Below, piece after piece: positions 9,235-20,579 of a DNA stretch of 64,000 nt. The DNA comes from Ceratothoa steindachneri (Eukaryota; Arthropoda; Malacostraca; Isopoda; Cymothoidae). Made by a program: the position numbers and the translations under genes. Numbering within the stretch: the first letter of the stretch is position 1; the number at the start of each line of letters is the position of its first letter. The notes beneath the pieces were generated by a model. The model was not told the origin of the DNA. It searched no databases and saw only the letters and a list, made by a program, of their open reading frames with translations. The DNA is taken from NCBI GenBank assembly GCA_963969495.1, contig OZ018321.1, positions 189,005,485 through 189,069,484 on the forward strand, given 5' to 3'.

Positions 9235-10880
9235 AAAACACACTTTTGTCTTTAATATACCATTATCAAGGTATGGAAATTTGATGAGGCTCTCCCTAAT
9301 CATCTTCATTTACCTCTTCCCAATCTCCATTTTTCTTCTGTTTTTTTTCATCTATTTAAGATCTCTTCATATATTTTCATTCCTTGCTAAGGTCTTATCA
9401 AATACAAAAGCGCTTGGAATCAGTCATTTTTTATCTTACGATTAAATATTATCTTCTATAGCAGATAAAATGTAGGGGTGGAGGTACAGACTCCATTCCA
9501 CGCAAATATTACTATATAAAGATTTGATAATGTTAATAATATAATGGTTAATGAGCAAACAAACTTGGATTGATAGAGAAATCCCAGAGGATTGTTACAA
9601 AGACAAAAATTTTTATGGAGACATAATTACTTGAATGCAAGAGTACTTTGGCACTGTGCCACTTAATCGCGTGATTAAAGAGGAACATGTATATATAGGA
9701 AACAATTTGTTCATAGCACTGATGTTGTTTTATTTTTACTCTGAGTTCTTCGTCTCTCTGTGCAACGTAACTCACGGCAATCACTACATTGGATTTGATT
9801 AACAACATTTAGTTTCGGAGAGGGCTGGGGGTAAAGAGCCTCGGTAAGGGGAAATATTTAAATAAAATATTAATGATAAATTATTTAAGAAGGCAAGGAG
9901 GTACTGAAATGACTGATTAAACGGTAAAAAATAGGATGTTTTGGCTGATATTTGTTTATTATTATTACAATCATGAAGTGACTTTTTAGCTGAACTTTAC
10001 AATCAGAAAAAAAAGGAGGAAAGGAGGAAAGGAGTGTAAGATTGTTATGTGTGTACAACTCAGGATTTGACACCACCCTATAATAGGGAAAAGACGCGCC
10101 AGACTTTGGTGGAGGAGAATATTCGGTTCCGACCACCGGAGTGAAATCGGGCGGACTCAGGATTGCGAGGATTCTATGCGTGATAGGTCCTGGCAATACT
10201 ATCCTACCTGGATTACAATAAAGAGACGAAAAGCTTTTAACTCTTTATTTTATACAAAGAGAATTAGAAAAATCTTCAGTGTATGAATAACGAGTAAAAC
10301 ATTTATACAAAAATATACCATGCGAATTACGGATCAGTTGAATTCAAATAGCGCGTTTACACAAAATAATGTTAGATTAGTCTTTATGCTAAGAGAGAAG
10401 GCTTAGAATTTGATCTTGGAATTTCAGGTATTTCACCAGTTCACTTCACGTTTGAGAGGTTAGCTAATATGTTAGAGTTAGTGAATTTTCTTTAACGACC
10501 TAAAGTTTCGTCGATGGCTATTGCGAATACAAAAGATGCACGAGGCTGCGTACAAGTTGGGTAATTCGCGAATGGCAGTGTAAAGGCTATTGCGGAAGCC
10601 GGTTCACACGGACCAAAGTAAAATACACACATAAAATTTATAGAAAACCAGGGATCTAAAGGCCTACCAGAAATTCACCAGAATTTATCAGGATGGTGCT
10701 AAATTACGAGGTATCCGCAAGGGTTAAATAAATACACACATAAAAAGTATTTACATTATTATTTACATCAAAATTAAAATGAAATAAATTTACTGTTAAC
10801 AAATTATACGGGCTTCATCAAACAATAAGAAAAGTTACAAATGATTATCACCATCCAACGACCACAAGTCGTTTTAACCA
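9235..10880. other. No recognised gene
   Basis: AT-rich with only short ORFs, none with a recognisable domain. AAATACACACATAAAA-type words occur near 10620 and 10730. The stretch 10080-10200 is more GC-rich and may belong to the promoter-like region that follows on the minus strand. Confidence 0.5.
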
Positions 10881-11622
10881 AAAAGATATTCGCGCATACA
10901 AAAATGGGTTCTATGAATAAATTGTTTAAGACGAAACGACACGCGCCGTTGAAGATGAAATAGGCCTCGCTACTCTAGTGACAGGTGTTCCCGGCATAAC
11001 CTCCCTGTCTTACGTCCCTTACCCAAAGGCCCAACATTACAAGAATAACACTTAATTAATTTAAAGAGGACGTAAGAAAAAAGAAATACTCAAAAATACC
11101 TGATACCAGAGCAGTGAAGCAATAACCCAAGTTGGGAACCCCGGCGAAAGAGCCTCAGTGATGATGAGGAAATTCGACCCAAGTCCACAGGGGTAAATGC
11201 AATGACGGTCTTCGGAGAGGAGAAACCCACAGATGGCAAAATCGTGGCGAACGGCGTCGATACCACGAGGAACGACGATTCGAAGGCCCAACGATCCGAG
11301 AGAAGGAATTCGAGATGACAGAATTCCCCAAAGGGAGAAGGCGAGGTGACTGGGAAAGAGCTTTCACGTGCCCAGTGTGAACGGCTTCCCAAAGGAGAAC
11401 ACTTGCAAACGTAATTGGAAGAGCACAATTCGATGCCGCCGACAGAGGGGCAGCGACAACGCTGGCAGGAATCAATAGCAGAAAATCCTCGCTGCAAGAA
11501 GGAATCCAGTACGTGTCTCCAAAAAAACTAACAACGTCAAAGTAAGTGATGGACAACGATTCAGCGGAGCAATCAGGCAGAATCCTTGCAACAGAATACC
11601 TTAAGAAGGCTTTACGGCCCCA

Positions 11623-11630
11623 TTTATATC
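11623..11630 (-). promoter_or_regulatory. TATA-like element of a possible retroelement promoter
   Basis: On the minus strand ATATAAATGGGG is followed by about 500 bp of GC-rich sequence with three overlapping ORFs (to about 11061). A splice-donor-like CAG/GTATTT lies at about 11098-11101. The ORFs overlap in different frames and resemble nothing I know, so I read the GC-rich stretch as noncoding leader, possibly of an LTR. Confidence 0.3.
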
Positions 11631-11739
11631 CTTTAGTCTGGAAGGGAAAAAGGGAAGTGGGGCACAAAGGGGGGTGAGTCGCTTCCCCTACGCAAATTAG
11701 ACTGGTAAGTTACAGGAGTTTAGGCCAAAAATGGTAGCC

Positions 11740-12142
11740 TCAAAGCGGGTCGACCTGCGTAAAACACCGTAAGCTATTATGAGAAAGGGAAAGCATGGAG
11801 AATCCAAGGGCATACCCTTTACAGGCGAGAACTTGCTCTTCCTGTCTCCATTGCGTCGCTTCGCTCTTTATATGCCCATCATACATGGACTTCCATTGGA
11901 GGAATACTCTTGGAGTGATATCTTCCACGCCTTTGAAGTCGAACTTGCTAAACTGGCCACGGCTCGTGGAGATTGCTAATTACCGGGCCTGGCGCTTAGC
12001 TCTAGGCTGAACCGCTGCGATGATAACGGCGAATTTCTTAGGTGGCTATTTGAATACCATGCGGTTAAGAAACCCGGAAACCCAGTTGCTTTCGAAACTT
12101 CACATGAGCGAGTCGATGTGAGGGGAGAAACCCCACACAAAA
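11740..12142 (+). other. Short ORFs of unknown nature before Asn-rich ORF
   Basis: A 66-codon frame at 11779-11979 has no recognisable domain. It is probably the 5' leader of the element that follows. Confidence 0.3.
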
Positions 12143-12901
12143 GTGAGGATTAAGAGGTTATATATATGTTTGATATATGCTAATCCTGGTGTTAATGGTT
12201 TCCGGGACCCCAGAAAAGATAGTGAACATAGTAGAAATACCAATTTAAGTGATCTACAAAGTAATAGTAAAAGTGATATAAGTGATAATTATCAAAGTCC
12301 TCATATAAATAACGATAAATTACTTGAGAGCCGTTTAAAATTATTAGATTTAGATTTAAAACCACCAAAGGTTAGAGTCAGTGAAGTTATAAATATCAAC
12401 AGTGAGGCTTATGTAAATATAATAGTAACTAGTGAAGTGATTCCGGCGCCCCCCACACTAGAAAGAGTCGCACGTGATCCAGCTCTAGACTGGTTACAGG
12501 GGTTCTTTGAGCAGGCGGCTGCAGAATTAGGGGCGTTAAACATTTGCCAACAACATATATATGCGGGCGGATACCCTCACGTGATAAATGCGGACAACGT
12601 AGAAATGGACATTTCAGTCTTACACATTCCGAGTGAAACTGAGTCAACAGTTACATCAACTCAGTCATGGGAAATTCCAGACCTGCTGAGTGGTCCTCCC
12701 GACATCATGGACCCTCGGATCCGCAGGGGTAACGATAACGCAGGTAACAATAATAATCAAAATAATAACAATAATAATCAAAATAATAATAATCAAAATA
12801 ATAACAATAATAATCAAAATAATAACAATAATAATAAAAATGCAGATAATCAGGACGATAGAGTATCTCCTCTTGTGGACCTACTCGGAAAATCAAGGTA
12901 A
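12143..12901 (+). CDS. Asn-rich protein upstream of an RT (possible gag of unassigned retroelement)
   Basis: A 252-aa frame. The first 100 residues are Ser/Asn/Asp-rich and the middle is mixed (PALDWLQGFFEQAAAELGAL near 113-132). Residues ~195-240 are a run of Asn broken by Gln (AAT/AAC/CAA codons), coming from an imperfect ATAATAACA-type microsatellite at 12748-12840. The frame ends 31 bp before a second frame that leads into RT motifs, so its position fits a gag. I see no zinc knuckle. The Asn run may simply be microsatellite expansion within coding DNA. Function cannot be assigned. Confidence 0.4.
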   Translation: MRIKRLYICLIYANPGVNGFRDPRKDSEHSRNTNLSDLQSNSKSDISDNYQSPHINNDKLLESRLKLLDLDLKPPKVRVSEVININSEAYVNIIVTSEVIPAPPTLERVARDPALDWLQGFFEQAAAELGALNICQQHIYAGGYPHVINADNVEMDISVLHIPSETESTVTSTQSWEIPDLLSGPPDIMDPRIRRGNDNAGNNNNQNNNNNNQNNNNQNNNNNNQNNNNNNKNADNQDDRVSPLVDLLGKSR

Positions 12902-14259
12902 AAAATCACAGATTATTTTAAAAAGTGCACTTTGGGGGATCTTAGAACGGGAAATTTGTCTCGAATACCAGGAAGTAATAACATTATTATAAGTTGTCAG
13001 AATTTGGGATTGAACATATTCTTCTCAAAGTCTTATAGGCATTTTTCCCAAACTAGTATCAATATGCTTAAGTTTGTTGTAGAATTAGTTAAGGCAGGAA
13101 TAGTGAAAGAAACCAACCAAATCAGGCATGCCCATAGATTGTTCGTGGTCCCTAAGGTTCTACCAATAGTACGAGCAATATATGACATGTCTCACTAACT
13201 CAAGTATTCAAACCGCCGCGGTTCTCACTGTCAAACATTAAAAAGGTATTCAATAATTTAGATAAAAATGACTTTGCCTTCAAAATTGATTTAAAACACG
13301 GATTTTATCAGATCAAACTATCAGACGAGATGCAGAAGAATTTTGGTATTAAAATAGGACACCGAAAGTTTTGCTTCACTAAGTTACGAATGTGATTTTG
13401 TGGAAGTCCATTTATCATGCAGTCCATCGTGTCTAAAATATGTAACTCAATTGCCAAAATTTGTGGTGTAAAATCATTTGCATACTTAGACGACTTAGTG
13501 TTTGTGGGTGAGTTAAATAACTTATTGTAGGCACTAGATATGTTATTCGATTCCTCTTTAAAAATAAATGTTGAAAAACCTGTAATGGTTCCTACACAGG
13601 ATCTATTATATCTTGGCGTACGAATTAACATTAATAAATATTTTATACAAATTACGCAAACATTGTTAAATAAGATTGTTCTAGCACTTAAGAATATAGG
13701 AGAATTGGAATACTTTCAGATAAAAAGGTTATTCGGGTTAAGGCTAGTTGGCATATTAAATTTGATAATTCCATTAATTAAGTTATCCTTTTATTGGGTC
13801 CAGCTGGTCTACGAACCTTTCTTTTCACCTGAAATTGATTTTAATTAGGTGTGCGCTCTGCAGTCCCTGCTTCACGATAAACCGGTCCCCTGGAAGAAAA
13901 GAAGAGGAACCGAATTTCGATATTCTCTTAAGACTCAGAAGGGGGCCTGGGAATTCGTTGGGGCAGGTGCGGTTGGGCCATACCTAATATTCTTTCGGGT
14001 AACATTCATTCTTGAGTCAATTGCTCTACTGATAACTCTATGTATTTTTCCAAATGGGCCGATTTTGACCGATAATATGCCTGCTATTTTTAATATAAGC
14101 AGGGCCAAACTTCCGTTAAAATTGTTAGAAAAATCGTCTGCAATAACATTAGTAGAAATCGCAAAAATGTGTTTATCCTCCTCCTTAAATGTCCGCTTCG
14201 TACGCAGTAGGCCAAACCTAGCCGACCGGGTGTCGCGCATCTTTACAGGAACTCATTAA
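12902..14259 (+). pseudogene. Reverse transcriptase-RNase H of an unassigned retroelement
   Basis: Read across frames, this is a full RT. It shows an entry helix ending LVKAGIVKETNQIRHAHRLF near 13090-13150, then VVPK and a DMSHLN-like segment, FKIDLKHGFYQIKL (13280-13320), a GFCGSPFIMQS segment (13393-13425) and SFAYLDDLVFVG (13478-13510), whose YLDD is the catalytic box. It continues KINVEK...LLYLGVRI to 13650. RNase H-like sequence follows: PILTDNMPAI near 14060 and RPNLADRVSR near 14210-14240, the latter recalling the NPAD-SR ending of DIRS and Ty3 RNase H. Several stops, such as 13198, 13394 and 13848, and small frameshifts show decay. No integrase follows RNase H, and a TATA box begins 28 bp after the stop. 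Confidence 0.7.
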
Positions 14260-14286
14260 CGTCCTGCGGGAACTTATAGGTTCACC

Positions 14287-14294
14287 TATATAAG
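14287..14294 (+). promoter_or_regulatory. TATA box (TATATAAG), possible LTR promoter
   Basis: TATATAAG is followed about 30 bp downstream by a CTCATTC initiator-like site. It lies 28 bp after the RNase H stop, as expected for a 3' LTR. I could not find a matching 5' copy upstream of 12143, so the LTR itself is unproven. Confidence 0.45.
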
Positions 14295-14869
14295 GGACTC
14301 CACGCGGCACTCCTCCTCATTCGAAGGCTCATATTATCTGTCGCTGTTCTCTCTTTTCGCTCTGGTAAAGTTGTTCCCTGATAAAGGAGGTAAAGTTTTG
14401 TGAAGGTTTGAATACGCGAGTACGTGAAAACTTAGCGCAAATAACTTTTTTGACGTCGCTGCACCCTATATAGATGCGTGCTTAGCCTGATTGGAGAGAC
14501 CTACTGTAGCTAAGCACGGGATAGTTCCCCCATAAGGGTAGTATCCACACTTCGCGCTTGTGACTCTTATGCTTCTTTCATCACTTCGCACCACAACGCA
14601 ACCCTCATTGCTTCCAGACCTCCTTGGTAGTACGGTGTAGTGAACCCCGGAAGAAAACCCTGTTAGAGGGCGCGAAGGAGGGGCTCCCTTAAGGACACGA
14701 GCCGGAGACCTTCGAGAGGAGCCTAATAGAGTAGGCCCATTAAGGTAGGAGGGTTGCGGAGTGCGGTTATAGGCAGGTATTTAAGACACTAATAGGTAAA
14801 CACATAATAGGATTTAGTCTCTTAGATTCTGTCACTTTTTTACAGAGTAGGAAAGGGGGGGCTTACCTT
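14295..14869 (+). other. Noncoding, possible LTR/leader sequence
   Basis: GC-rich with no long ORF. There are short inverted segments such as TAAGCACGG...AGCCT-like stretches. It is placed between two retroelement remnants. Confidence 0.3.
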
Positions 14870-16160
14870 TCCTCCCCCGTTACCGACATCAAAACTGGAT
14901 TTCATCAAAAGGCTCCCCCTGAGACTCAAGACCAACGGAAAGAAGAGGACACTGCAAGAAGTGCCCCAAAAGATATTAAATGACCTGAAAATCTCACTAA
15001 TTAAGTGTCTTGACGTCCTGACAGGATTCATCGTGATCTGCCCTGAAAAAAAGGATGTCGAGAAACTCCTATCCTCTGCGGGCAGCATCACACTTAACAA
15101 ACCCGATCTGGAAGCAAAAACGCCCCCTTAGATCACGGCCAATAGATCAGTCGTGTGCAGGAAGATTGAGCCATGGGTAGGCAGGAACACTCCTCAGGAT
15201 ATTGAGGAGGAGTTGGAAACGAGGCAACCATGGTTGAAACACGATATAATAAAGTTCAGAGATCACACTCACGTATTTAAGATTGTGTGTGAAAACACCG
15301 AAATGGCTACACAGATCATGGGAAAAGGATCCCAAAAACCAACATTCAGGGGACACATTTATTAACATACAGATATGCTTCCGTTGTTACGTAATGGAAA
15401 ACCACATAACTGTCGAATGTCCTAAAAAAGACCTCATCATAAGTTCGAAGTGCGGGAGAGAGGGGCACTCTCACCGTTCATGCCAGAGTACGACTAAACA
15501 ATGTATAAACTGTGGAGGACCACATCGGATAATGGTGATGTCATGCCCGAAAAGGAAAGATTTAATAGAAAGGAAGGAGAATGCAGAAAGATTGAAGGGA
15601 CACAAGAACATGGCTTACGCTTTAGCGACAAAAAGTACAGCAAGTCAACATAAGATGGAAACACAAATCAATATTGATATGGAACATTGAATGTCAAGAT
15701 ACTGACCAGCATCTTGCACGCACATATAATGAATATTGCCAACTCCAGAAGCTAAATGAATACTTTAAACGGAATGCTCAAAGAAAACAGTCTAGAACCC
15801 ATGAACTTTCCCAATGATGTGGACTCGTTAGACATATTCAAGGTGAAGATTAATGACAAGACAACAAAAGCACTAATCGAAAAAACAAAAACCCCAAGAC
15901 GAAAACGATGAAGACACAAATACTGAGAAAACTGATTCGGACAGTAGCACTGAAGAATCCAACAGAAGGTAAGAGTCACAAGAATAAAAGCCCAAAAGAA
16001 AAGAAAATCCACCTCACATACGGCATCAACCCAACGGCAGCAATCCCCGATCCCGTCGACATCACTATCGCAGAAGGGAAAGGAGGTAAGCATGTGTAGA
16101 CGTGAAAAGAATGAGGGAAAGAAGAAAAAACGTTAAACACAATCTAAAGAGAAAAACGGA
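14870..16160 (+). pseudogene. Non-LTR retrotransposon ORF1 (RRM-like plus three zinc knuckles), decayed
   Basis: Read across several frames, 15150-15365 resembles the RNA-binding part of I/Jockey-group ORF1 (VCRKIEPWVGRN...). Three nucleocapsid-type knuckles follow: CFRCYVMENHITVEC (near 15373-15420), SKCGREGHSHRSC (near 15446-15485, first Cys changed to Ser) and CINCGGPHRIMVMSCPKR (near 15505-15555). The CX2CX3HX6C form of the last is typical of I/Jockey ORF1. Stops at 15129, 15365 and 15690 and at least one frameshift break it. A Lys-rich tail (to ~16160) leads to the endonuclease frame. Confidence 0.65.
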
Positions 16161-16181
16161 AACCCATAAAATAATATCAAA

Positions 16182-17550
16182 TTGGACAAACGTAAATTGG
16201 AAATACTACAAATTAATACTAACGGTTGGAGAGGTAAAACATGCATATACGGAAATATCTTTAGAGAGCTAGACCCAGATGTTATTTTAATATCTGGTCA
16301 CGGATTAGACCTAGGAATAGATAAAGTAAAAATATGGAATTACAATGTTGTAGCAACGAATCCTTCGAGACAAAGATTTGACGGAGCAGCAATTGCGATC
16401 AAAAAGGAACTAGACGACAAATTCACCAAAGACTAACCGAATTCTACGCAGTAGTAGAGATACAATTAGTACTAACGGGGTACCAACCCTCAAGAAGTGA
16501 CGGATTACCGATTGCCTAGCTTCACTAAACATTTCAATAACAGAAAGCCGGTAATCTTTATGGGAGATTTGAATTCTCACTGCGCCCTAAAACGGATATA
16601 GAAGAAGCAACAACGGGGGCAGTTGAAAACGATGCTAGATAGGAAAATGCTCCAAAAACTGGGGCCCGAATTTCCCACCTACTTAAATAACAATGTGGCA
16701 AGTAAGCCAGATATCTACCTCGCAAACTTTAACTTGTCATTTAATTATTACTTCGAATCGGTTGACATACCAGGCAGTGACCATATAGTTACCACTACTT
16801 ACCATTAACCAGAATCCCATACGGAAGCCATGTAAGAAATGTAAAGCTTATCACCAGGCAGACTGGACAATGTACAAAGCAGTATTAAGAGAATATAAAC
16901 CAAGAACTTTCACCGAGGTGACTATAAAAGAAATCGACGAGACTAGGAGAAATTAGGAGTATGCTGATTAGAGCAGACGAAAAAGCATTTCCAAAAGGAG
17001 CCTTTAGAACCATCCAAAACTTTAGATGGTAACAGGAAATGATAAATGAAAATATGGAAATAAGACTTATCTCTGAATAAATTCGAAGGAAAGGATATAC
17101 TAGAGACCTATGTAGCCAAATTAGAAGAAATAAAAGAGAATTAACGCAAATGATATGCGACAAGCAGCAAGAATATTGGAACAACCATGTCAGGAAGTTA
17201 GATGTCAAAGAATCCCGAAAGAAATTTTGGAAATGGGTAGATAGAATGAAGGAAAAACTGACAAAGGATAAGATCAAAATTAAAGATGAGAGAAAGATAC
17301 TACTTGAGGATGAAAGCGAGATAGAAGAGGTTTTAAAGAACACTGGAGAAATGTTTTTCGAATCAGCGAAGAAGAAATAAAAATTTCGAAACTGATTTTG
17401 AGAATGTAATTGTCGAAGAACTAAACCAGACAACGGCTAGGAGTCAACACTATGATTCGGTTGACATCATGAGGAACAACAATGAGGGAAATGATGCTAC
17501 ATTATCCGTTCAAGAGATAAAAGATAACATAAACAGAGGCCACCAAGTAA
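16182..17550 (+). pseudogene. Non-LTR retrotransposon ORF2, endonuclease and start of RT, truncated
   Basis: The frame opens with KLEILQINTNGWRGK, the start of an exonuclease-endonuclease-phosphatase (APE-like) endonuclease. DPDVILIS follows, then FDGAAIAI, a later GDLNSH (16565-16585) and GSDHIV (near 16773-16790), which carry catalytic Asp, Asn and His residues. A helical linker (17150-17380) precedes SVQEIKDNI (17490-17530), which looks like the start of the RT domain. RT motifs are then missing: at about 17540-17560 the sequence switches to a gypsy protease. Stops and frameshifts occur at 16433, 16517 and 16806. The 3' part was lost or cut by the next element. Confidence 0.65.
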
Positions 17551-17559
17551 ACTTCTTGT

Positions 17560-17850
17560 TTGATAAAAATACCCCTGGAGGCTTTAAGTTCGAATCCGGA
17601 TCAATTAGTTGCTGCCGTGTTTTCACTCTTGTTAGAGATACCGGGTGCACCTGCATAACAGTGTCGGACAAGCTGCTTTCCCCGCTAGCCCCGGACCATA
17701 ATAAATTCGCCGTCGTGCACGACTACTTGTGACGCGCCAATCGGTTCCCGATCGTTAAGTGCTACATCGATTGTGCGTACTTCACTGGCTGGGCAGAAGT
17801 AGTAGCAGCCTGTATTAAATTCTGCTTCGGTGACGAAGATCAGTGACGAA
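17560..17850 (+). pseudogene. Aspartic protease fragment of Gmr1-like element
   Basis: The frame reads VFTLVRDTGCTCITVSDKLL (17616-17675). The DTG(C) triad is the catalytic loop of retroviral-type aspartic proteases, and DTGC followed by hydrophobic residues is characteristic of Ty3 elements of this group. The frame continues through a stop at 17730 into YIDCAYFTGWAEVV, matching the family's flap and second lobe. No enzyme can be made because of the stop and the deletion downstream. Confidence 0.65.
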
Positions 17851-17877
17851 GTCCTTTAACCTCTCCCCACGGAGAAC

Positions 17878-18215
17878 AATAAACTTTTGAGGTAATGGAA
17901 GTGCCCCTTCCCAGTGATCGAGAGACGCGGCCCCGTCGACTACTTGATCCAAACCCCGTCTGGCAATAAGCTATTCCACGTGAACATGCTTAAAAAGTAC
18001 CATCGACGCGCTTGTGCCAATCAAATTGTGGCCCTGGACGAAGAATCCGCCTTGGAGTCCAGCTACCTGCTTGACCCCTTGATTGTGGTACAAGTCGCCT
18101 GCGTGAAACAAGAAGCAGAATATACTCTTTACCTCTTGCCAGATACTCCCCATTCCCCCTCGACCGAGTTGAGCATAAACCTTCAGCTTCTGATCCCCAG
18201 AAGACCCAGTTAAAA
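17878..18215 (+). pseudogene. Integrase C-terminal GPY/F domain
   Basis: Read in one frame, NNKLL, a stop, then WKCPFPVIERRGPVDYLI and LFHVNMLKKYHRR. This matches the NKLLMQWKGPF...HVNMLKKY pattern of the GPY/F module that ends Ty3/gypsy integrases. The TAA near 17894 breaks it. The frame then continues through a polar spacer towards RT, as in Gmr1-like polyproteins, and ends with a stop at 18213. Confidence 0.65.
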
Positions 18216-18850
18216 GCACTACTCACCCAATTCACTGATGTAATCTCGGATACCCCTGGTTGTGCTACTCATTTCGAGCACAATATTTGGCTCACCACCC
18301 AGAAACCTGTCTGATCGAAGCCATAACCCCTCCTTATTCACTTAAGAAAATCGTTCAATGCTGAGGTAGACCAGCTATTGAAGATGGGAATTATAGAGCC
18401 CTCGGATTCGGAGTATTGTTCCCCGGTTGTCATGGTGAAAAAGGCAGACAATTTTTACCGGATGTGCATCGACTTCCGGAAGTTAAACACCTTCACCGTG
18501 TTCGACGCCGAACTGATTCCCCTCATTGATCAGAATTTGCACATGTTCGAGAAAGCCAAATGTATTACCGAATTAGATCCGTGTAGGCCTATTGCCAGAT
18601 TCCATTGAGCAAAGAGGTACACGGCCTTCTCCACCGACAAGGGCTTGATGTAATTCCGTCCACTCTCTTTCGGTTTGGTGACAATACATAGCAATTATAA
18701 CCCAATGATGAGGCGAATATTGGATGGTTTTCTGAACGTCACCTTCTACTTCGACGACATTTACGTGGCGACCCAGGAATGGGACCATCATCTGACTGCC
18801 CTTCGTGCCCTCCTGTGCCGAATCTGGGAATACCTTTCTTGGACCTAAGG
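18216..18850 (+). pseudogene. Reverse transcriptase N-terminal half of Gmr1-like element
   Basis: Reads CATHFEHNIWLTTQKPV, a stop, then MGIIEPSDSEYCSPVVMVKK (18384-18443), MCIDFRKLNTFTVFDAELIP and a damaged ITELDPC...IARFH segment. It then runs through a frameshift to FGLVTIHSNYNPMMRRILDG and FYFDDIYVATQEWDHHL (18750-18795). FDD replaces the usual FIDD/YLDD box but keeps both aspartates. Sequence similarity ends at about 18850, so RNase H is absent. Confidence 0.7.
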
Positions 18851-18959
18851 TTATTTATAATGTATGCATGATTGTATGTTGAAGGTCGGCCATGACAATA
18901 ATTTACTCTTCCAAATTTCATGGCTTACGGACGTTACAAATTTGGGAAGTAGATCCAAA

Positions 18960-20270
18960 TATCGATGAAGTGAGAAGGGTGAGGAACCAGGAGAAGAATT
19001 GCTGTGTGAACATCAATGACAAGAATGGCGATGATTAGGTGAAAAGTCGCTGGAGCTAATAATTTGATGAATTCTATATTGCGGGTTTGAAAGATGATGT
19101 ATATGTAAATATGATTGGAATCGTAGGCGTAAATTGAATGTTGATCGGAGTATGGAAGATATAAAGATGCGAGAGGATGTTAGTGCTCTGAGAGATTTAA
19201 AAAATGTGAAGGCAATTGGAGTAGATGATATACTCGCTGAGAAGTTAAATAGTGGTAGTGATTGTGTTATGATTTAGGTATAAGAATTATAAGTAGTCAA
19301 TTGATAGGGATAGACAATGGGGGTAATAGCCCCGGGAGGCTGTGTATTGAGTATTTGCACTGAGACAGCTAAAGAAAAACAGAATAAGAGGTATAAAGTG
19401 GATGCCGGACTCATGGATCAGGATGTATAGAGTGGTAAAGTGTTAGGTAGTGTAAATGGTAGTTATATTGGAAGTAAGGCGCGTGTTGGGGTGAAAGATA
19501 TGTTATGTGAGAGGTTTGACATACATGCGGATCTAAGACAAGGATGTGAGTTGTCGTTATGGCTCTTTAATATATTTATGGATGGAATACTGAGAGAAGT
19601 AAGAAAGAATTGAGGGGAAAGGGTGTGGTATTGATAAACAATGGTGAAAAATGAGTTCTACCTTCTGTGTTGGTATATGCTTTTGACTTGGTGTTGGTAG
19701 CTGAGAGTAAGAGAGACTTGGAAATGTGAATTTACTAAAAGTAAGGAAGTGATATTTGGGGATGAGAATGAGTTGGGTTGTTTTATCCGAGTGCCTTGTA
19801 TCACCTTTAAACAAGTGAAGAGTTTAAGTCTCTAAAAAGAATTGTATGTGATGGTCGTGCAGATAAAGCAGATTAAAGTGTTAGTGAATATTAGTAGTAA
19901 TGAATTGAGTGTGGAATCTGCTAGGAAGCTTCATGAGAGTATGGTGGTGCCGACGTTGTTATATGTGAGTGATACTATGCTAGGGAAGAAAGAAAAAGAT
20001 CTCGAGTGAGAAAAGTGCAAATGGGAAACTTGAGAAGGATGCTTGGTGTGTGAAAGATAGACTGATGAACGACTGGGTAAGCAGTTTTCATGGTGTGAAG
20101 AGAGGCGTGAATGAGAATATGACTGGAAGTGTTCTTAGCTGCTATGGGCATAAAGGAAGAATGGATGTATATCTACTTGCGAAGAGGATATACGAGAGTG
20201 AGTGTAAGAGTGTGAGAAAGGTTGGAAGACCGCGTAAAAATGTTTGAGAGAGAAAGGGTTGATAAGAATG
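18960..20270 (+). pseudogene. Non-LTR retrotransposon RT and C-terminal region, decayed
   Basis: Recognisable pieces in order are KNVKAIGVDDILAEKL-like (19200-19250), GSKARVGVKDMLCERFD, LRQGCELSLWLFNIFMDGIL (19530-19590), VYAFDLVLVAESKRDLE (19670-19720, with the YADD box damaged), SARKLHESMVVPTLLY (19918-19962), NLRRMLGV, and AKRIYESECKSVRKVGRPRK (20180-20240). The RQGC-LSP-LFNIFMDG block and GRPRK ending are typical of an RTE/CR1-like RT family common in crustacean assemblies. Frameshifts and stops throughout make it non-functional. Confidence 0.6.
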
Positions 20271-20579
20271 GAGTGGATGATATTGTACATGATAGGTTTG
20301 CATGGAGGGGGTTTGTAAGGGGGCGTGCTAGTGGTCTACTGCACAGGAGTGAACCTTAATTGGAAGAAATGCTTTAGCTCCCTATCGCTCTGAGGGGCAA
20401 TTTGACGCGTGGAAATGATGGAGGGGTCCTTACGCTTAATAAGGTAGAAAGGGGTAGGTGGGTAGTTTTTGGTAGCGTTGAAACGCGTCAACCACACTTT
20501 GTGAGAAACAGATGGATGTGGAAGTCTTCACGTCTAAAAGGTGACTTGAATTGAGTAGTGGAATAGGTAAAAACTAAGC

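Larger units (their letters stand above)
17560..18850 (+). mobile_element. Gmr1-like Ty3/gypsy pol remnant (PR - INT C-terminus - RT)
   Basis: Three pol pieces lie in the order protease, integrase GPY/F, RT on one strand. In ordinary Ty3/gypsy elements integrase follows RNase H. Integrase before RT is the arrangement described for the Gmr1-like group. The catalytic part of integrase (between about 17850 and 17880) is missing, as is everything after the RT palm. The remnant sits on the broken end of the previous non-LTR ORF2. Confidence 0.65.

Noticed and set aside
11061..11667. Three overlapping minus ORFs of 76-170 codons
   Set aside because: They overlap in different frames with no motif. 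A GC-rich noncoding leader explains them better.
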